Positions 24,791-34,410 of a DNA stretch of 64,000 nt are shown here, piece by piece (positions within the stretch are counted from its first letter, which is position 1; each line of letters starts with the position of its first letter). The position numbers and the translations under genes are program-made. Source of the DNA: Methylobacter sp. Its GTDB lineage: Bacteria; Pseudomonadota; Gammaproteobacteria; Methylococcales; Methylomonadaceae. Where the stretch lies: assembly GCF_030680395.1 (NCBI RefSeq), contig NZ_JAUXVR010000006.1, positions 124,001 through 188,000 of the forward strand. Direction: 5' to 3'. Below the pieces are notes generated by a model. That model saw only the letters and a list, made by a program, of their open reading frames with translations. It made no database searches and was not told where the DNA came from.

Positions 24791-27325
24791 TTAAGCAGCA
24801 AATTGGTTCAAAGACACGTAGTCCTTGATGTAATTGGGTATAAGCGTGCGGAATTCTTTAGGCACAGCCTTGAAATCTTTCAAGGGAAAAATTGAATTGG
24901 TAGCAAGGTCGGTTAGTTCGCCATTATCAATAATGTGGCGAATCTGGTCGCTGGTGACATAGGCTTTGAAATAATTCTTGAGTGCGGGAATAGCCTCAGC
25001 TTCTTCCGGTTTGTAGTCGGCGACAAATTTCGAGAATTCTTCTTCAAGCAGTTCATCCTTGGATTTGAATCGCGGGATTAGGCCGAAGATTTTTTCGAGA
25101 ATTTCTCGCAGGCTGAGGCGGCGATCCACAGCGGCGGCTTTGCGAAGCTTATCGAGATTATAGTACTCGTTAGGCTTGTCAAAAACCTCACGATTCACAT
25201 AATCAATCACACGATCCCACTGGCCTGCCTCGACGGCCTCCACGATGGCCGCGTTCTCTCGCATGGTGTCTTCGAATTTCTCGTAGAACATACGGTCGAT
25301 CTTCATACCCTCGTAGCCGATGGTCTCTTCCTGAATGGTGGAGATAATGTCGGCGCCAAGGTGCTCGTAAGAAGCGCCCGTAGGCCCAGTGCCGCCGCCT
25401 CCGCCTTCGTCTTTCCCTTTTGGTTTTGGGAGCTTGAGAATTTCGTCGTAGTTGAATTCTTCCTCAAAATATTCGCAGTTAGCGAAGAAATCAAAAAGCT
25501 TGTAGGAAGTCTTGCCTGCTTCCTGAATACTTTCCTTGTGATCTTTATCGTGGAGCTCCTCGAGGAAGTTATGTTTGCGGGTGCCGCGCCCTTTTATCTG
25601 GATAAAATCGGTAGGAGAAAAGATCGGGCGGAACAAACCCAAATTGAGCAGGTCCGGGCAATCATAGCCTGTGGTCATCATGCCGACAGCAACGCAAACG
25701 CGAGCTTTGCTGGTTTTGTAGGTGGGCAAAAAGTTAGCCGAGCCGAGCAGGTTGTTATTGGTGAAATTGATAGTGAACTGCTGGGCATCGGTAATTTGTG
25801 ATGTGACCTGCACGGCAAAGTCAGACTGATATTTACCTGGGAACATTATGTCCGCCATAAGATTCAGAATCTGCGCAAGTTTGGCGGCATGATTCTGGCT
25901 GACAGCGAAAATGATGGATTTGCCTATCTCGCCGCTGATGGGGTCGCGGAGCGCATGTTCCAGAAAGGTTTTGCAAAAAAGCTGGTTGGTGCCATCAGCA
26001 AAGAAGCGTTTCTCAAATTCGCGCTGTTTGTAGGTTTCTTTTTGATCTTCGCCTTGGTCATCTTTGAATTCAACAACGAATCCATCTTCCGACAAAAGCT
26101 GCGTAGTGATCTCGCTGCGGGCATCCACAACGGTGGGATTAATAAGAAATCCCTCTTTCACACCATCGAGCAGGGAATAGCGGTAGGTGGGCTGACCATC
26201 ATCGCAGCCGAAGGTGCGGTAGGTGTCGAGCAACAACCGGCGTTCGAACTCACGCGGGTCCCTGGTGGAGGGCTTGGCCTTGTCAAATTTTTTGAGATAA
26301 TCGCGCGGCGTGGCGGTGAGGCCGAGCTTGTAGCCGATAAAGTAATCGAAGACCGCACGAGCATTGCCTCCAATGGAGCGATGGGCTTCGTCTGAGATAA
26401 CGAGGTCGAAGTCCGTAGGCGAAAAGAGCTGCTGGTACTTGTTGTTGAAGAGCAGCGACTGGACGGTGGTAACAACAATCTCGGCGCGTCGCCAGTCGTC
26501 GCGGTTTTCTTTATAAATGACGGTTTGGTAATCGCTGGCGAGCACCTTGTTGAAAGCTTTCTTGGCTTGGTCTTCAAGCTCTAAACGATCCACTAGAAAG
26601 AGAACGCGCCGAGCATTACCCGTACGCAAAAAGAGTTTGATGACGGCCGCAGACGTGAGCGTCTTGCCCGTGCCTGTAGCCATCTCAAAAAGGAAGCGGT
26701 CTTTGCCGTCTTTGACAGCACTTTGCAGCGCGACCATGGCTTTATTTTGGTAGGGCCGCAGGAAACGCAGACTATTGGTTTCGATGAAGCCTGAGCGTTC
26801 GTCCTCATTATTCCAAGCAGCCTCGGCAGCATAGCCGGGACGCTGCGTGAGAACAATGTAGTCGTCGTCAACGGTCTCTTCGATAAGACGCTTGGGATCT
26901 GGAACGGTTTTTTGGTAACCCATCACCGACGTGGGCGACGGAAAGGTTGTGATAACGTAGGGGTTGCCGCGCTCAAGATCCCAGAAATAATGCAGGTTGC
27001 CGTTGGAAAGGATGACGAAGCGGCTGTTCTGAGAACGTGCGTATTTACGGGCTTGTTCCTTACCAACAAGCGGGCTTTTATCTTCAGCCTTTGCTTCAAG
27101 GACTATAAAGGGAAAGCCTTTTTCGTTGAGCAGAAGAAAATCAATAAACCCTTTTGAAGATTTCTCAAAGTTTTCGCCAAGGGCGTCAAGGTCCTGTGTC
27201 TTGATAGTGACACTGGGTTCGAGCTGGATATTTGCAGGTGATTTGCCTTCGGCGAAGAAACGCCAACCAGCAACTTCGAGCAGTTTGTTGATCTTGATGC
27301 GGGCCGTAGCTTCTTTGACTGTCAT
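24791..27325 (-). CDS. hsdR: Type I restriction enzyme R subunit, EcoEI type
   Basis: About 844 residues from MTVKEATARIKINKLLE. An N-terminal nuclease domain has the PD-(D/E)xK pattern FIDFLLL...FIVLEAKAEDKSP. Two helicase lobes follow, with Walker A MATGTGKTLTSA, DEAH ISDEAHRSIGG, SAT-like GLTATPRDY, and motif VI QIKGRGTRK. The C-terminal 200 residues are the EcoEI_R_C region (YEGMKIDRMFYEKFED ... YIKDYVSLNQF). A polyglycine hinge (GGGGG) precedes it. The frame extends upstream to a TTG at 27430 and an ATG at 27361, but homologues I recall begin near KINKLLE, so I set the start at 27325; there is no clear ribosome site. The enzyme translocates and cuts DNA unmethylated at the HsdM-S site. 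Confidence 0.85.
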   Translation of the reverse strand: MTVKEATARIKINKLLEVAGWRFFAEGKSPANIQLEPSVTIKTQDLDALGENFEKSSKGFIDFLLLNEKGFPFIVLEAKAEDKSPLVGKEQARKYARSQNSRFVILSNGNLHYFWDLERGNPYVITTFPSPTSVMGYQKTVPDPKRLIEETVDDDYIVLTQRPGYAAEAAWNNEDERSGFIETNSLRFLRPYQNKAMVALQSAVKDGKDRFLFEMATGTGKTLTSAAVIKLFLRTGNARRVLFLVDRLELEDQAKKAFNKVLASDYQTVIYKENRDDWRRAEIVVTTVQSLLFNNKYQQLFSPTDFDLVISDEAHRSIGGNARAVFDYFIGYKLGLTATPRDYLKKFDKAKPSTRDPREFERRLLLDTYRTFGCDDGQPTYRYSLLDGVKEGFLINPTVVDARSEITTQLLSEDGFVVEFKDDQGEDQKETYKQREFEKRFFADGTNQLFCKTFLEHALRDPISGEIGKSIIFAVSQNHAAKLAQILNLMADIMFPGKYQSDFAVQVTSQITDAQQFTINFTNNNLLGSANFLPTYKTSKARVCVAVGMMTTGYDCPDLLNLGLFRPIFSPTDFIQIKGRGTRKHNFLEELHDKDHKESIQEAGKTSYKLFDFFANCEYFEEEFNYDEILKLPKPKGKDEGGGGGTGPTGASYEHLGADIISTIQEETIGYEGMKIDRMFYEKFEDTMRENAAIVEAVEAGQWDRVIDYVNREVFDKPNEYYNLDKLRKAAAVDRRLSLREILEKIFGLIPRFKSKDELLEEEFSKFVADYKPEEAEAIPALKNYFKAYVTSDQIRHIIDNGELTDLATNSIFPLKDFKAVPKEFRTLIPNYIKDYVSLNQFAA

Positions 27326-27463
27326 TTTATTTTTAGGAATATTTTTTTGAAGCGCATCCATACACTTCAGAAAAGTAGGGACAGGCTTATTTTGCCCGTT
27401 TCTTTTTATATTATCATCAAAGGTGAGCAAACGATTAAGCTACTTACCCCTTACACAACCACT

Positions 27464-27808
27464 TTATTCAAAAAAACCATACAAATACATAACCTCATCC
27501 TCGCCTTCCAATATGAACTTAACGTCATCATCGGAAATCTCAACATCTAGCGGGTAAGGCTCGGCGGCATCATCAAAATAATCGGACTTTATGTAAAACT
27601 CGTCATCGCCCTCTTTTACCAGGACTACCGAATAAACATCTTTGTCTTCGCTTTGATCGATATTTTTTAAGCTAAAACTGACGCTATTACCATCAGAGGC
27701 AACGACGGGATTTTGCTCTGTTTGCTCATATTCGCAGGCTATGTCTTCTTCGTCCATGAACACATAGGTCATGGAAAAGTACTTTAATCGATTAAAATCT
27801 AACGACAT
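27464..27808 (-). CDS. Highly acidic 114-residue protein, unknown family
   Basis: Roughly 27% of the residues are Asp or Glu, against only seven Lys/Arg, with clusters MDEEDIACEYE, GDDEFYIKSDYFDD and EISDDDVKF. There is no signal peptide, membrane segment or Cys motif (one Cys). Its ATG overlaps the nadA stop (TAATG), so it is translated from the nadA transcript and precedes hsdR by about 140 bases. I do not recognise the family. The charge pattern resembles DNA-mimic proteins, and the position next to a restriction system makes an anti-restriction role conceivable, but this is speculation. The linkage with nadA argues equally for a metabolic partner. Confidence 0.75.
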   Translation of the reverse strand: MSLDFNRLKYFSMTYVFMDEEDIACEYEQTEQNPVVASDGNSVSFSLKNIDQSEDKDVYSVVLVKEGDDEFYIKSDYFDDAAEPYPLDVEISDDDVKFILEGEDEVMYLYGFFE

Positions 27809-28905
27809 TACATAACTCCCAACATGTTATCCAACGCTTTCTTGGCATTCTTGGCTATGTCTTCCGGCACCGAAATCCGGTTAACCACATGTCCTGCTGC
27901 CAGGTTTTCCAGCACCCAGGCCAAATGTTGCGGGTCGGTTCTGAACATGGTTGAGCACATGCACAGCGTAGGCGACATGAAATGCACGTTTTTGCCCTGC
28001 GCCCTACACTCTTCATGCAGGCGGTTGACCAGATTCAGTTCCGTCGCAACCAGCCAGCGGGTGTTGGGTTCGGCTTCACGCACTGTTGTTAAAATATACT
28101 CGGTAGAGCCGATGTATTCCGACTTTTGGCATACCTCAAACGAGGCTTCCGGATGCGAAATGACTTTGGTTTCCGGGAAGCGTTTAAGAAAATCGTCAAT
28201 CTGCTCCGGCTTGAATACCTGATGCACGGAGCAATAGCCGTTCCAGAGGATGATTTTGGCGTTGCTGATTTGCTGTTCGGTCAAACCGCCCATCGGCTTG
28301 GTAAAATCCCAAGTAACCATCTCTTCCAAGGGGATGCCCATCCGGTAACCGGTATTGCGCCCCAGATGCTGGTCGGGAAAAAATAGCACTTTCGATTTTT
28401 TGGCAAAACTCCATTCCAATATTTTTTGGGCGTTGGACGAGGTGCAGACGATGCCGTCATGCTTGCCGCAAAAGGATTTAAGGTCGGCCGCAGAGTTGAT
28501 ATAGGTAACCGGGGTAACTTCGGCTTCCACGTCGATCACTTGCGCCAATTCATCCCAGCATTTTTGCACCTTGATCAGATTAGCCATATCGGCCATCGAA
28601 CAGCCTGCCGCCATATCCGGCAAGATCGCAATCTGCTCGGGACGGGACAGTATATCGGCGACTTCGGCCATAAAATGCACACCGCAAAATACGATGTATT
28701 CGGCATCGGATTTTGCCGCATCTCTGGACAGTTTTAACGAATCGCCGGAAAAATCGGCATGTTTGAACACTTCATCGCGCTGATAATGATGTCCGAGCAC
28801 CACGCAACGACGGCCCAACTTGGCTTTGGCGGCGATAATCCGGGCATCGCATTCCTCATCACTGAGTAAGGCGTAATCTTGAATGGGAAATGGGGTATTG
28901 GTCAT
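27808..28905 (-). CDS. nadA: Quinolinate synthase A
   Basis: A 365-residue NadA, which condenses iminoaspartate with dihydroxyacetone phosphate to quinolinate for NAD synthesis. The three pseudo-repeat domains each give a Cys for the oxygen-sensitive 4Fe-4S cluster: FCGVHFMAE, GIVCTSSNA and the late PTLCMCSTMFRT region. Other family motifs are LGHHYQRDEV near the start, LPDMAAGCSMADM, FPDQHLGRNTG and SHPEASFEVC. The upstream neighbour aspS is 160 bases away with a palindromic repeat between. The acidic small protein is coupled downstream. nadB is not seen. Confidence 0.95.
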   Translation of the reverse strand: MTNTPFPIQDYALLSDEECDARIIAAKAKLGRRCVVLGHHYQRDEVFKHADFSGDSLKLSRDAAKSDAEYIVFCGVHFMAEVADILSRPEQIAILPDMAAGCSMADMANLIKVQKCWDELAQVIDVEAEVTPVTYINSAADLKSFCGKHDGIVCTSSNAQKILEWSFAKKSKVLFFPDQHLGRNTGYRMGIPLEEMVTWDFTKPMGGLTEQQISNAKIILWNGYCSVHQVFKPEQIDDFLKRFPETKVISHPEASFEVCQKSEYIGSTEYILTTVREAEPNTRWLVATELNLVNRLHEECRAQGKNVHFMSPTLCMCSTMFRTDPQHLAWVLENLAAGHVVNRISVPEDIAKNAKKALDNMLGVM

Positions 28906-28992
28906 AAATGGTACTCCTCTAGGGAGAAGATTTTGGGAGGATTTTATGTAACCGCTTAATAACAGGTCAATTCATAAAAGAAAAAAGCATAT

Positions 28993-29054
28993 CACCACGA
29001 AGGCACGAAGGACACGAAGTTTTATTTCTTCGTGTCCTTCGTGTCTTCGTGGTG
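28993..29054. repeat. Palindromic repeat of the CACCACGAAGACACGAAG family
   Basis: Two 27-base arms (28993-29019 and 29028-29054) are complementary with one mismatch around an 8-base AT-rich loop. Related copies are at 60935-61025 (interrupted) and 63192-63252, and a half arm near 34938-34957. The copy lies between nadA and aspS and could also end transcripts. Confidence 0.85.
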
Positions 29055-29066
29055 AATAAAAGGCTT

Positions 29067-30857
29067 TTAATCCTTAGCTTTTTCTTTTCCTGCGGGCTTG
29101 ATCAAGCGAATGCCCAGTTCCTTCAATTGCTCATCGGTAACTACCGCCGGTGCGCTGACTAAAGGACAAGCCGCTGACTGAGTTTTAGGGAAGGCGATTA
29201 CGTCGCGAATTGATGTTGATCCCGTCATCAGCATGACCAAACGGTCAAGACCGAAGGCAAGGCCGCCATGCGGAGGCGCGCCGTATTTCAATGCATCCAG
29301 CAGGAAGCCGAATTTTTCTCTGGCTTCGTCTTCGCCGATGCCTAAAATCTCAAGCACGGTTTGCTGCATGGACGTGCGATTGATACGAATTGAACCGCCG
29401 CCGACTTCGGTGCCGTTCAACACCAAATCGTATGCTCTGGATAATGCCGCGCCCGGATTGGCGACCAGCTCTTCGACCGAGCAACTTGGCGCGGTGAAAG
29501 GGTGATGGATGGCATTCCAACGCTGACTTTTCTCATCCCAATCGAACATCGGGAAGTCAATCACCCAAACCGGTTTCCAGTCGCCTTGCAGCAGGTTAAG
29601 GTCGTGCCCTAACTTGACCCGCAACGCGCCCATCGCTTCATTAACGATGCTAGCTTTATCCGCGCCGAAGAAGATTAAATCGCCGTTTTGTGCGCCGGCT
29701 TTGGCTAACACGCTGTCCCATACCTCGGCAGGGGCAAATTTGACGATAGGCGATTGCAAGCCGTCGACACCGGCGGCCAGGTCGTTGACCTTGATATAAG
29801 CCAAACCTCTTGCACCGTAAATGCTGACATACTTGGTTAAGGCATCGATGTCTTTGCGGCTTAAATCGCCTGCATTCGGTACGCGCATCGCAACGACGCG
29901 GCCTTTCGGGTCGTTAGCAGGGGCTGAGAAGACTTTGAAATCGACGTCTTTCATGTCCTCGGCAATATCGACCAATTCCAGCGGAATCCGCAAATCGGGA
30001 CGGTCGACGCCGTAGCGCGATACCGCTTCCTGATGGGTCATGCGCGGAAATTTGTCGCCCAGGTTCACGCCGATCACTTTGATAAACAACTGGCGGATCA
30101 TTTCCTCCATGATGTGCATGATCTCGTTTTCATCCATGAACGAGGTTTCAATATCCAGCTGGGTGAATTCAGGCTGACGGTCGGCGCGCAAGTCTTCATC
30201 GCGGAAACAACGCACGACTTGATAATAGCGATCCATGCCCGCCACCATCAACATCTGCTTGTACAATTGCGGCGATTGCGGCAGCGCGAAAAACGAGTTT
30301 TCGTGGGTGCGGCTCGGCACGATGTAATCGCGCGCGCCTTCGGGTGTGGCTTTGGTCAGGTAAGGCGTTTCAATCTCGAAAAACTCGTTGTCATCGAGAA
30401 AGTTTCTTAACACCCGTGTCACATCGCGGCGCACTTTCATCTTTTCCTGCATTACGGTACGGCGCAAGTCGATATAGCGATAGCGCAAACGCAATTCTTC
30501 GTTGACCTCAATCTCGCTTTCGACCGGGAACGGCGGGGTTTCCGACTCGTTCAGCACGACGATGTCTTTAGCCAGTATTTCAATTGCGCCGGAATGCATG
30601 TTGGCGTTAACCGTGCCTTCGGGACGGTGACGAACCAGACCGGTAATTTGTAATACATATTCACTGCGGACGCTTTCAGCAGTGGCGAAGGTGTCAGCCA
30701 TGTCGGGATCAATCACGACCTGGACCAATCCGGCACGGTCTCTCAGATCGATAAAAATAACGCCGCCGTGGTCTCTGCGTCTATGTACCCAACCGCAGAT
30801 TGAAACAGTTTCGCCTAGCTGTTGTGTGTTTAATTCTCCGCACTTGTGAGTACGCAT
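29067..30857 (-). CDS. aspS: Aspartyl-tRNA synthetase
   Basis: A 596-residue class IIb synthetase of bacterial length. The OB-fold anticodon domain covers about 1-110 ([20 protein letters not shown]). Motif 2 is [20 protein letters not shown], the bacterial GAD insert covers about 280-420, and motif 3 is [15 protein letters not shown] near residue 545. It charges tRNA-Asp. Whether it is strictly discriminating or also charges tRNA-Asn depends on gatCAB/asnS elsewhere and cannot be judged here. A large palindromic repeat separates its start from the upstream zinc-ribbon gene. Confidence 0.95.
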   Translation of the reverse strand: MRTHKCGELNTQQLGETVSICGWVHRRRDHGGVIFIDLRDRAGLVQVVIDPDMADTFATAESVRSEYVLQITGLVRHRPEGTVNANMHSGAIEILAKDIVVLNESETPPFPVESEIEVNEELRLRYRYIDLRRTVMQEKMKVRRDVTRVLRNFLDDNEFFEIETPYLTKATPEGARDYIVPSRTHENSFFALPQSPQLYKQMLMVAGMDRYYQVVRCFRDEDLRADRQPEFTQLDIETSFMDENEIMHIMEEMIRQLFIKVIGVNLGDKFPRMTHQEAVSRYGVDRPDLRIPLELVDIAEDMKDVDFKVFSAPANDPKGRVVAMRVPNAGDLSRKDIDALTKYVSIYGARGLAYIKVNDLAAGVDGLQSPIVKFAPAEVWDSVLAKAGAQNGDLIFFGADKASIVNEAMGALRVKLGHDLNLLQGDWKPVWVIDFPMFDWDEKSQRWNAIHHPFTAPSCSVEELVANPGAALSRAYDLVLNGTEVGGGSIRINRTSMQQTVLEILGIGEDEAREKFGFLLDALKYGAPPHGGLAFGLDRLVMLMTGSTSIRDVIAFPKTQSAACPLVSAPAVVTDEQLKELGIRLIKPAGKEKAKD

Positions 30858-30889
30858 AAATTTTCCCTGTTGATTTGATTTAAGGTAAA

Positions 30890-30947
30890 AGGCGAAGGGC
30901 TCAAGGCGAAGGCATGTTTTTTGCCTTTCGCCTTGAGCCCTTCGCCT
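30890..30947. repeat. Palindromic repeat, AGGCGAAGGGCTCAAGG family
   Basis: Left arm 30890-30914 and right arm 30922-30947 are complementary over about 25 bases with a single-base bulge, around a T-rich loop. Half copies (CGCCCTTCGCC plus T-run) occur at about 20110 and 32481. It lies between the zinc-ribbon gene and aspS, which are read in the same direction, so if it terminates transcription it would separate them. Confidence 0.8.
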
Positions 30948-30953
30948 GTTTTA

Positions 30954-31220
30954 TTATTTACAGCTGCCGCCTGAACAGCCGCCGGAGGATGGTGCGGAAC
31001 TTGAACAACTCGCTTCGCCCGCTACATTTTTCTTGGTGCCGCTTTTAAAATCAGTTTCGTACCAGCCGGTGCCTTTCAATCGGAATCCCGCCGCAGAAAT
31101 CTTTTTCATTAACTCCGGCTTACTACAGGCCGGGCAGATAGTTAGGGGCTCGGCACTGAGTTTTTGTAACGCTTCGTGCTCATGACCGCATGATTGACAT
31201 TGGTACTCGTATATTGGCAT
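30954..31220 (-). CDS. FmdB-family zinc ribbon protein
   Basis: An 88-residue protein from MPIYEYQCQSCGHEHE, with a second knuckle TICPACSKPELMKK, so a CxxC...CxxC zinc ribbon of the FmdB/CxxC_CXXC_SSSS family. The C-terminus is Ser/Gly/Cys-rich (SSAPSSGGCSGGSC). The start at 31220 has GGAG upstream; an earlier in-frame start would add a hydrophobic leader that homologues lack. It commonly precedes aspS in this group. The function is thought to be regulatory but is not settled. Confidence 0.88.
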   Translation of the reverse strand: MPIYEYQCQSCGHEHEALQKLSAEPLTICPACSKPELMKKISAAGFRLKGTGWYETDFKSGTKKNVAGEASCSSSAPSSGGCSGGSCK

Positions 31221-31326
31221 TAACCACTCCGATAACAAAAATAATAACCACAATAAGTGCTGCGCTTAGTTTTTCAAGACACTTACTATAAAATAACCGC
31301 CTATTTTACAGAATTTAACTCCAATA

Positions 31327-32358
31327 ATGAAAACATTAACCATCACAAGGCCGGATGACTGGCATTTACATGTCAGAAACGGCGCAGTTTTACAAACCGT
31401 ACTGCCGCATACCGCAAGACAATTTGCCCGTGCGATCATCATGCCTAACCTCAAACCGCCTGTTACGACAGTGGCCCAGGCCTTGACCTATCGGGAAGAA
31501 ATTCTGCAAGCCGTTCCTGCCGGTCTGGATTTTACGCCGCTGATGACGCTTTACCTGACCGGTTCGACGACCGCGGATGAAATCAAAAAAGCCGCCGAAT
31601 CCGAACATATCCATGCCTTTAAACTTTATCCGGCAGGCGCCACCACCAATTCCGATTCCGGTGTTGCCGACATCAAGGCTATTTATCCGTTATTGGCGGC
31701 AATGGAACAATATGATATTCCGTTACTGATTCATGGCGAAGTCACCGATGACGCATGCGATATTTTCGACAGGGAACGGGTATTTATCGACACCTACCTG
31801 ACCGACATCACTAATAACTTCCCCGGTTTGCGTATCGTGGTCGAACATGTGACTACAGCTGAAGCGGTGCAGTTTGTGCAAGATACCGGCAACAATATTG
31901 CCGCAACCATCACCCCCCAGCATTTGCTGTTTAACCGCAATGCGATTCTGGCGGGCGGCATCAGGCCGCACCATTACTGCCTGCCGATCATCAAGCGCGA
32001 GTCTCATCGTTTGGCCTTGGTTGCCGCGGCGACCAGCGGCAACCCGAAATTCTTTCTGGGCACGGACAGCGCGCCGCACCTGACTTCATTAAAGGAAACC
32101 GCCTGCGGCTGCGCCGGTTGTTACAGCGCTCATGCGGCTTTAGAACTTTACGCGGAAGCCTTTGAACGAGCGGACGCCTTGGACAAACTGGAAGGTTTCG
32201 CCAGTTTTTACGGGGCCGATTTTTACCGCTTGCCCAGAAACTCAGGCACGGTCACCTTGAAAAAAACCACGTGGAAAGTGCCGTCCGCTTACGGAGAAAA
32301 CGGGCTGTCCATCACGCCGCTCAAGGCGAATGAAGAGTTGGGCTGGAAGTTGCAATAA
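31327..32358 (+). CDS. pyrC: Dihydroorotase, class II
   Basis: A 343-residue amidohydrolase. The zinc motif RPDDWHLHVRNG opens the protein, MPNLKPPV follows, then the carboxylated Lys region HAFKLYPAGATTNSDSG, a His in LLIHGEVTD, a further His in VVEHVTTA, and the catalytic Asp in FFLGTDSAPH. This is the E. coli PyrC-like short form. It closes carbamoyl-aspartate to dihydroorotate in pyrimidine synthesis. It diverges from the zinc-ribbon/aspS unit. Confidence 0.95.
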   Translation: MKTLTITRPDDWHLHVRNGAVLQTVLPHTARQFARAIIMPNLKPPVTTVAQALTYREEILQAVPAGLDFTPLMTLYLTGSTTADEIKKAAESEHIHAFKLYPAGATTNSDSGVADIKAIYPLLAAMEQYDIPLLIHGEVTDDACDIFDRERVFIDTYLTDITNNFPGLRIVVEHVTTAEAVQFVQDTGNNIAATITPQHLLFNRNAILAGGIRPHHYCLPIIKRESHRLALVAAATSGNPKFFLGTDSAPHLTSLKETACGCAGCYSAHAALELYAEAFERADALDKLEGFASFYGADFYRLPRNSGTVTLKKTTWKVPSAYGENGLSITPLKANEELGWKLQ

Positions 32359-32378
32359 TCTGCCGGAAAACCCCAAGC

Positions 32379-32455
32379 GTAGGGCGTACAGCGCGCCAGA
32401 GATTAGCGTCAATTTAATCCAAATCTAAGGAAAAGGCGCGCACGGCGCGCCCTAC
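32379..32455. repeat. Inverted repeat GTAGGGCG...GCGCGCC family
   Basis: Arms GTAGGGCGTACAGCGCGCC (32379-32397) and GGCGCGCACGGCGCGCCCTAC (32435-32455) are imperfect complements with about 37 bases between. It lies between convergent pyrC and mlaA. A half copy of the CGCCCTTCGCCTG repeat follows at about 32481. Confidence 0.55.
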
Positions 32456-32497
32456 TTTTCAAGGTAATAACGTATTTTTTCGCCCTTCGCCTGTTTT

Positions 32498-33259
32498 TTA
32501 ATACGGCTTAATCGGAGCCAAATTATCCTCATTAAAGTCATCTTCGATCTCCAGATAATCCGCCCCCTCCGGCATATTGCCATCGTGAATCAGGTATTCA
32601 CGATGTTGAAAATAAGCGCTTTTAAAAAACGCATACCGGTCTACAGCCGCTTCCGTCGCTATTTTTTCACTCGTCAAATTGTCTGCGCGCAGGTCGACGG
32701 CATTCAGTCCAAACAGTCCGCCGCTGATAACACCGCTGTCAAGATAGCTGATGGGATTCATCGCCGCATCGCCGACCAGACCACCCACGCCGCGGGGAGA
32801 ACTTGGCCCGAAAAACGGCAGTACCAGATAAGGACCGGTCGGCACACCCCAGACTCCCATAGTTTGGTCAAAATCTTCATTATGCTTGGGTAAATCAATC
32901 ATCGCCGCAACATCAATAAAACCGGCAACACCGGCGATGGTATTAACGATAAAGCGCGATCCATCCATGCCGGTCTGCTCTATCTTAAACTGCAACAGGT
33001 CATTGATGGTTACGCCAATATCATTAATATTGCTGAAAAAATTACTCACACCGCGATCGACAAATGAGGGGGTTATCCACTGATACCCTTTGGCAATAGG
33101 CTTCATCGCATAATCATCAAGCTTATCGTTAAAGGTCTGGACGCCTCTATTCCAGCCTTCCAATGGATCTTGGGGGTCTTTTGCGGTAGTCGCGCATCCG
33201 TCTAACATCCCCAACAAAACAAAACATCCGAGCTGGGTTATCAATTTTTTATGTCGCAT
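32498..33259 (-). CDS. mlaA: MlaA (VacJ) outer-membrane phospholipid-retrieval lipoprotein
   Basis: A 253-residue lipoprotein from MRHKKLITQL, with lipobox MLDGC. The MlaA domain contains DPLEGWNRGVQTFND, the PIAKGYQWITPSFVDRGVSN segment, IDLPKHNEDFDQTMGVWGV and PYLVLPFFGPSSPRG. It removes misplaced phospholipids from the outer leaflet and passes them to MlaC/MlaFEDB. The ATG at 33259 has GAGGAG at good distance. A GTG three codons upstream would overlap that site, so I rejected it. The rest of the mla system is not here. Confidence 0.92.
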   Translation of the reverse strand: MRHKKLITQLGCFVLLGMLDGCATTAKDPQDPLEGWNRGVQTFNDKLDDYAMKPIAKGYQWITPSFVDRGVSNFFSNINDIGVTINDLLQFKIEQTGMDGSRFIVNTIAGVAGFIDVAAMIDLPKHNEDFDQTMGVWGVPTGPYLVLPFFGPSSPRGVGGLVGDAAMNPISYLDSGVISGGLFGLNAVDLRADNLTSEKIATEAAVDRYAFFKSAYFQHREYLIHDGNMPEGADYLEIEDDFNEDNLAPIKPY

Positions 33260-33374
33260 TACATCCACTCCTCAGCGCTATTATTTTTATATATGGGTCG
33301 ATTTTCGCGTAACATATCATAAATCATCGCATTTATTCCTCATCATTTCGACACCTCTTGGCATAACTCAAAAA

Positions 33375-34007
33375 ATGGATACACCTGCAATTCCCTTAAT
33401 TCCCTTAGACAAACGCTTCCGGGGCTTTCTCCCAGTAGTCATCGACATTGAAACAGCCGGGTTTAATCCCAAAAAAAATGCATTACTGGAAATAGCTGCC
33501 GTAATTGTCGAGTTTAACAGCAACAGCGAACTGGAAATTACCGAACGTTATACAACACACGTCATTCCCTTTAAAAACGCCGAGCTAGACGAAGCCGCGC
33601 TCAAGTTTAACGGCATAGATCCGCACCACCCGTTTCGGATGGCTATTGATGAGAAAGACGCGCTGCACATGCTGTTTAAACCCATTAAAGAGGCAGTGAA
33701 GCGTAACAACTGCACCCGGGCAATTCTGGTTGGCCATAATCCTGCTTTTGATATCAGCTTTTTAAATGCCGCCATTCAAAGAACCCAAATAAAACGCAGT
33801 CCTTTTCATCCGTTCAGCACTTTTGACACTGCGACATTGGGGGGATTGGTCTATCAACAGACCGTGCTGGCGAAAATGGCCCAAACAGCGGGATTGGATT
33901 GGGATAACGAAAAAGCGCATTCAGCGCTTTATGACGCCGAAAAGACAGCAGAGCTGTTTTGCATGATAGTCAACCGCTGGAAGCAGCTGGAATCGATCGG
34001 TAGTTGA
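33375..34007 (+). CDS. rnt: Ribonuclease T
   Basis: A 210-residue DEDDh exonuclease: VVIDIETAGFNPKKNALLE (motif I), the LVGHNPAFDISFLNAA region (motif II), and a final HSALYDAEKTAEL (motif III, with the catalytic His). It trims 3' ends of tRNA and other stable RNAs, including the CCA end turnover. The protein length and the motif spacing are standard. A strong hairpin follows between it and convergent grxD. Confidence 0.93.
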   Translation: MDTPAIPLIPLDKRFRGFLPVVIDIETAGFNPKKNALLEIAAVIVEFNSNSELEITERYTTHVIPFKNAELDEAALKFNGIDPHHPFRMAIDEKDALHMLFKPIKEAVKRNNCTRAILVGHNPAFDISFLNAAIQRTQIKRSPFHPFSTFDTATLGGLVYQQTVLAKMAQTAGLDWDNEKAHSALYDAEKTAELFCMIVNRWKQLESIGS

Positions 34008-34018
34008 TAATAAAACCG

Positions 34019-34050
34019 GCACACGGATGACACGATTGTCATCCGTGTGC
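34019..34050. terminator. Bidirectional hairpin between rnt and grxD
   Basis: A perfect 13-base stem, GCACACGGATGAC with GTCATCCGTGTGC, around a 6-base loop lies between the two convergent genes. A-rich sequence before and T-rich after give partial run features for both directions. Confidence 0.75.
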
Positions 34051-34056
34051 TATCGA

Positions 34057-34380
34057 TTATTCCTCTATTGCATCAACCGCAGCCAACATCTTTGCCAACT
34101 CACCTTTCTGGTACAGGTCAATAACGATATCGCAACCGCCGACTAGCTCACCGCCGATATACAGCTGGGGATAGGTCGGCCAGTTCGAATATTCTTTGAG
34201 CGCCTCGCGAAGTTCAGGATCCTCAAAAATATTAACGTACATAAATTTGGCATGGCAAGCCCCCAATATTTGCACAGTCTGGCCGGAAAAGCCGCATTGA
34301 GGAAAATCCGGTGACCCTTTCATGTATAAAACAACCTGATTATTTTCAATCTGGTCTTTAATTCTTTCTATAACGCTCAT
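34057..34380 (-). CDS. grxD: Monothiol glutaredoxin Grx4/GrxD
   Basis: A 107-residue CGFS glutaredoxin from MSVIERIKDQIENN. The active site is PQCGFSGQTV, preceded by YMKGSPDFP, with the glutathione-site TYPQLYIGGELVGGCDI later. It binds a 2Fe-2S cluster with glutathione and acts in Fe-S cluster delivery. The start is supported by AGGTGAT upstream; an earlier in-frame ATG adds a stretch not typical of the family. Confidence 0.94.
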   Translation of the reverse strand: MSVIERIKDQIENNQVVLYMKGSPDFPQCGFSGQTVQILGACHAKFMYVNIFEDPELREALKEYSNWPTYPQLYIGGELVGGCDIVIDLYQKGELAKMLAAVDAIEE

Positions 34381-34410
34381 GCTGATATCACCTAATAAAT
34401 AAAAACCCAC

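Noticed and set aside
24791-27430. HsdR starting at the TTG at 27430
   Set aside because: The extra 35 residues do not resemble the family and TTG lacks a ribosome site.
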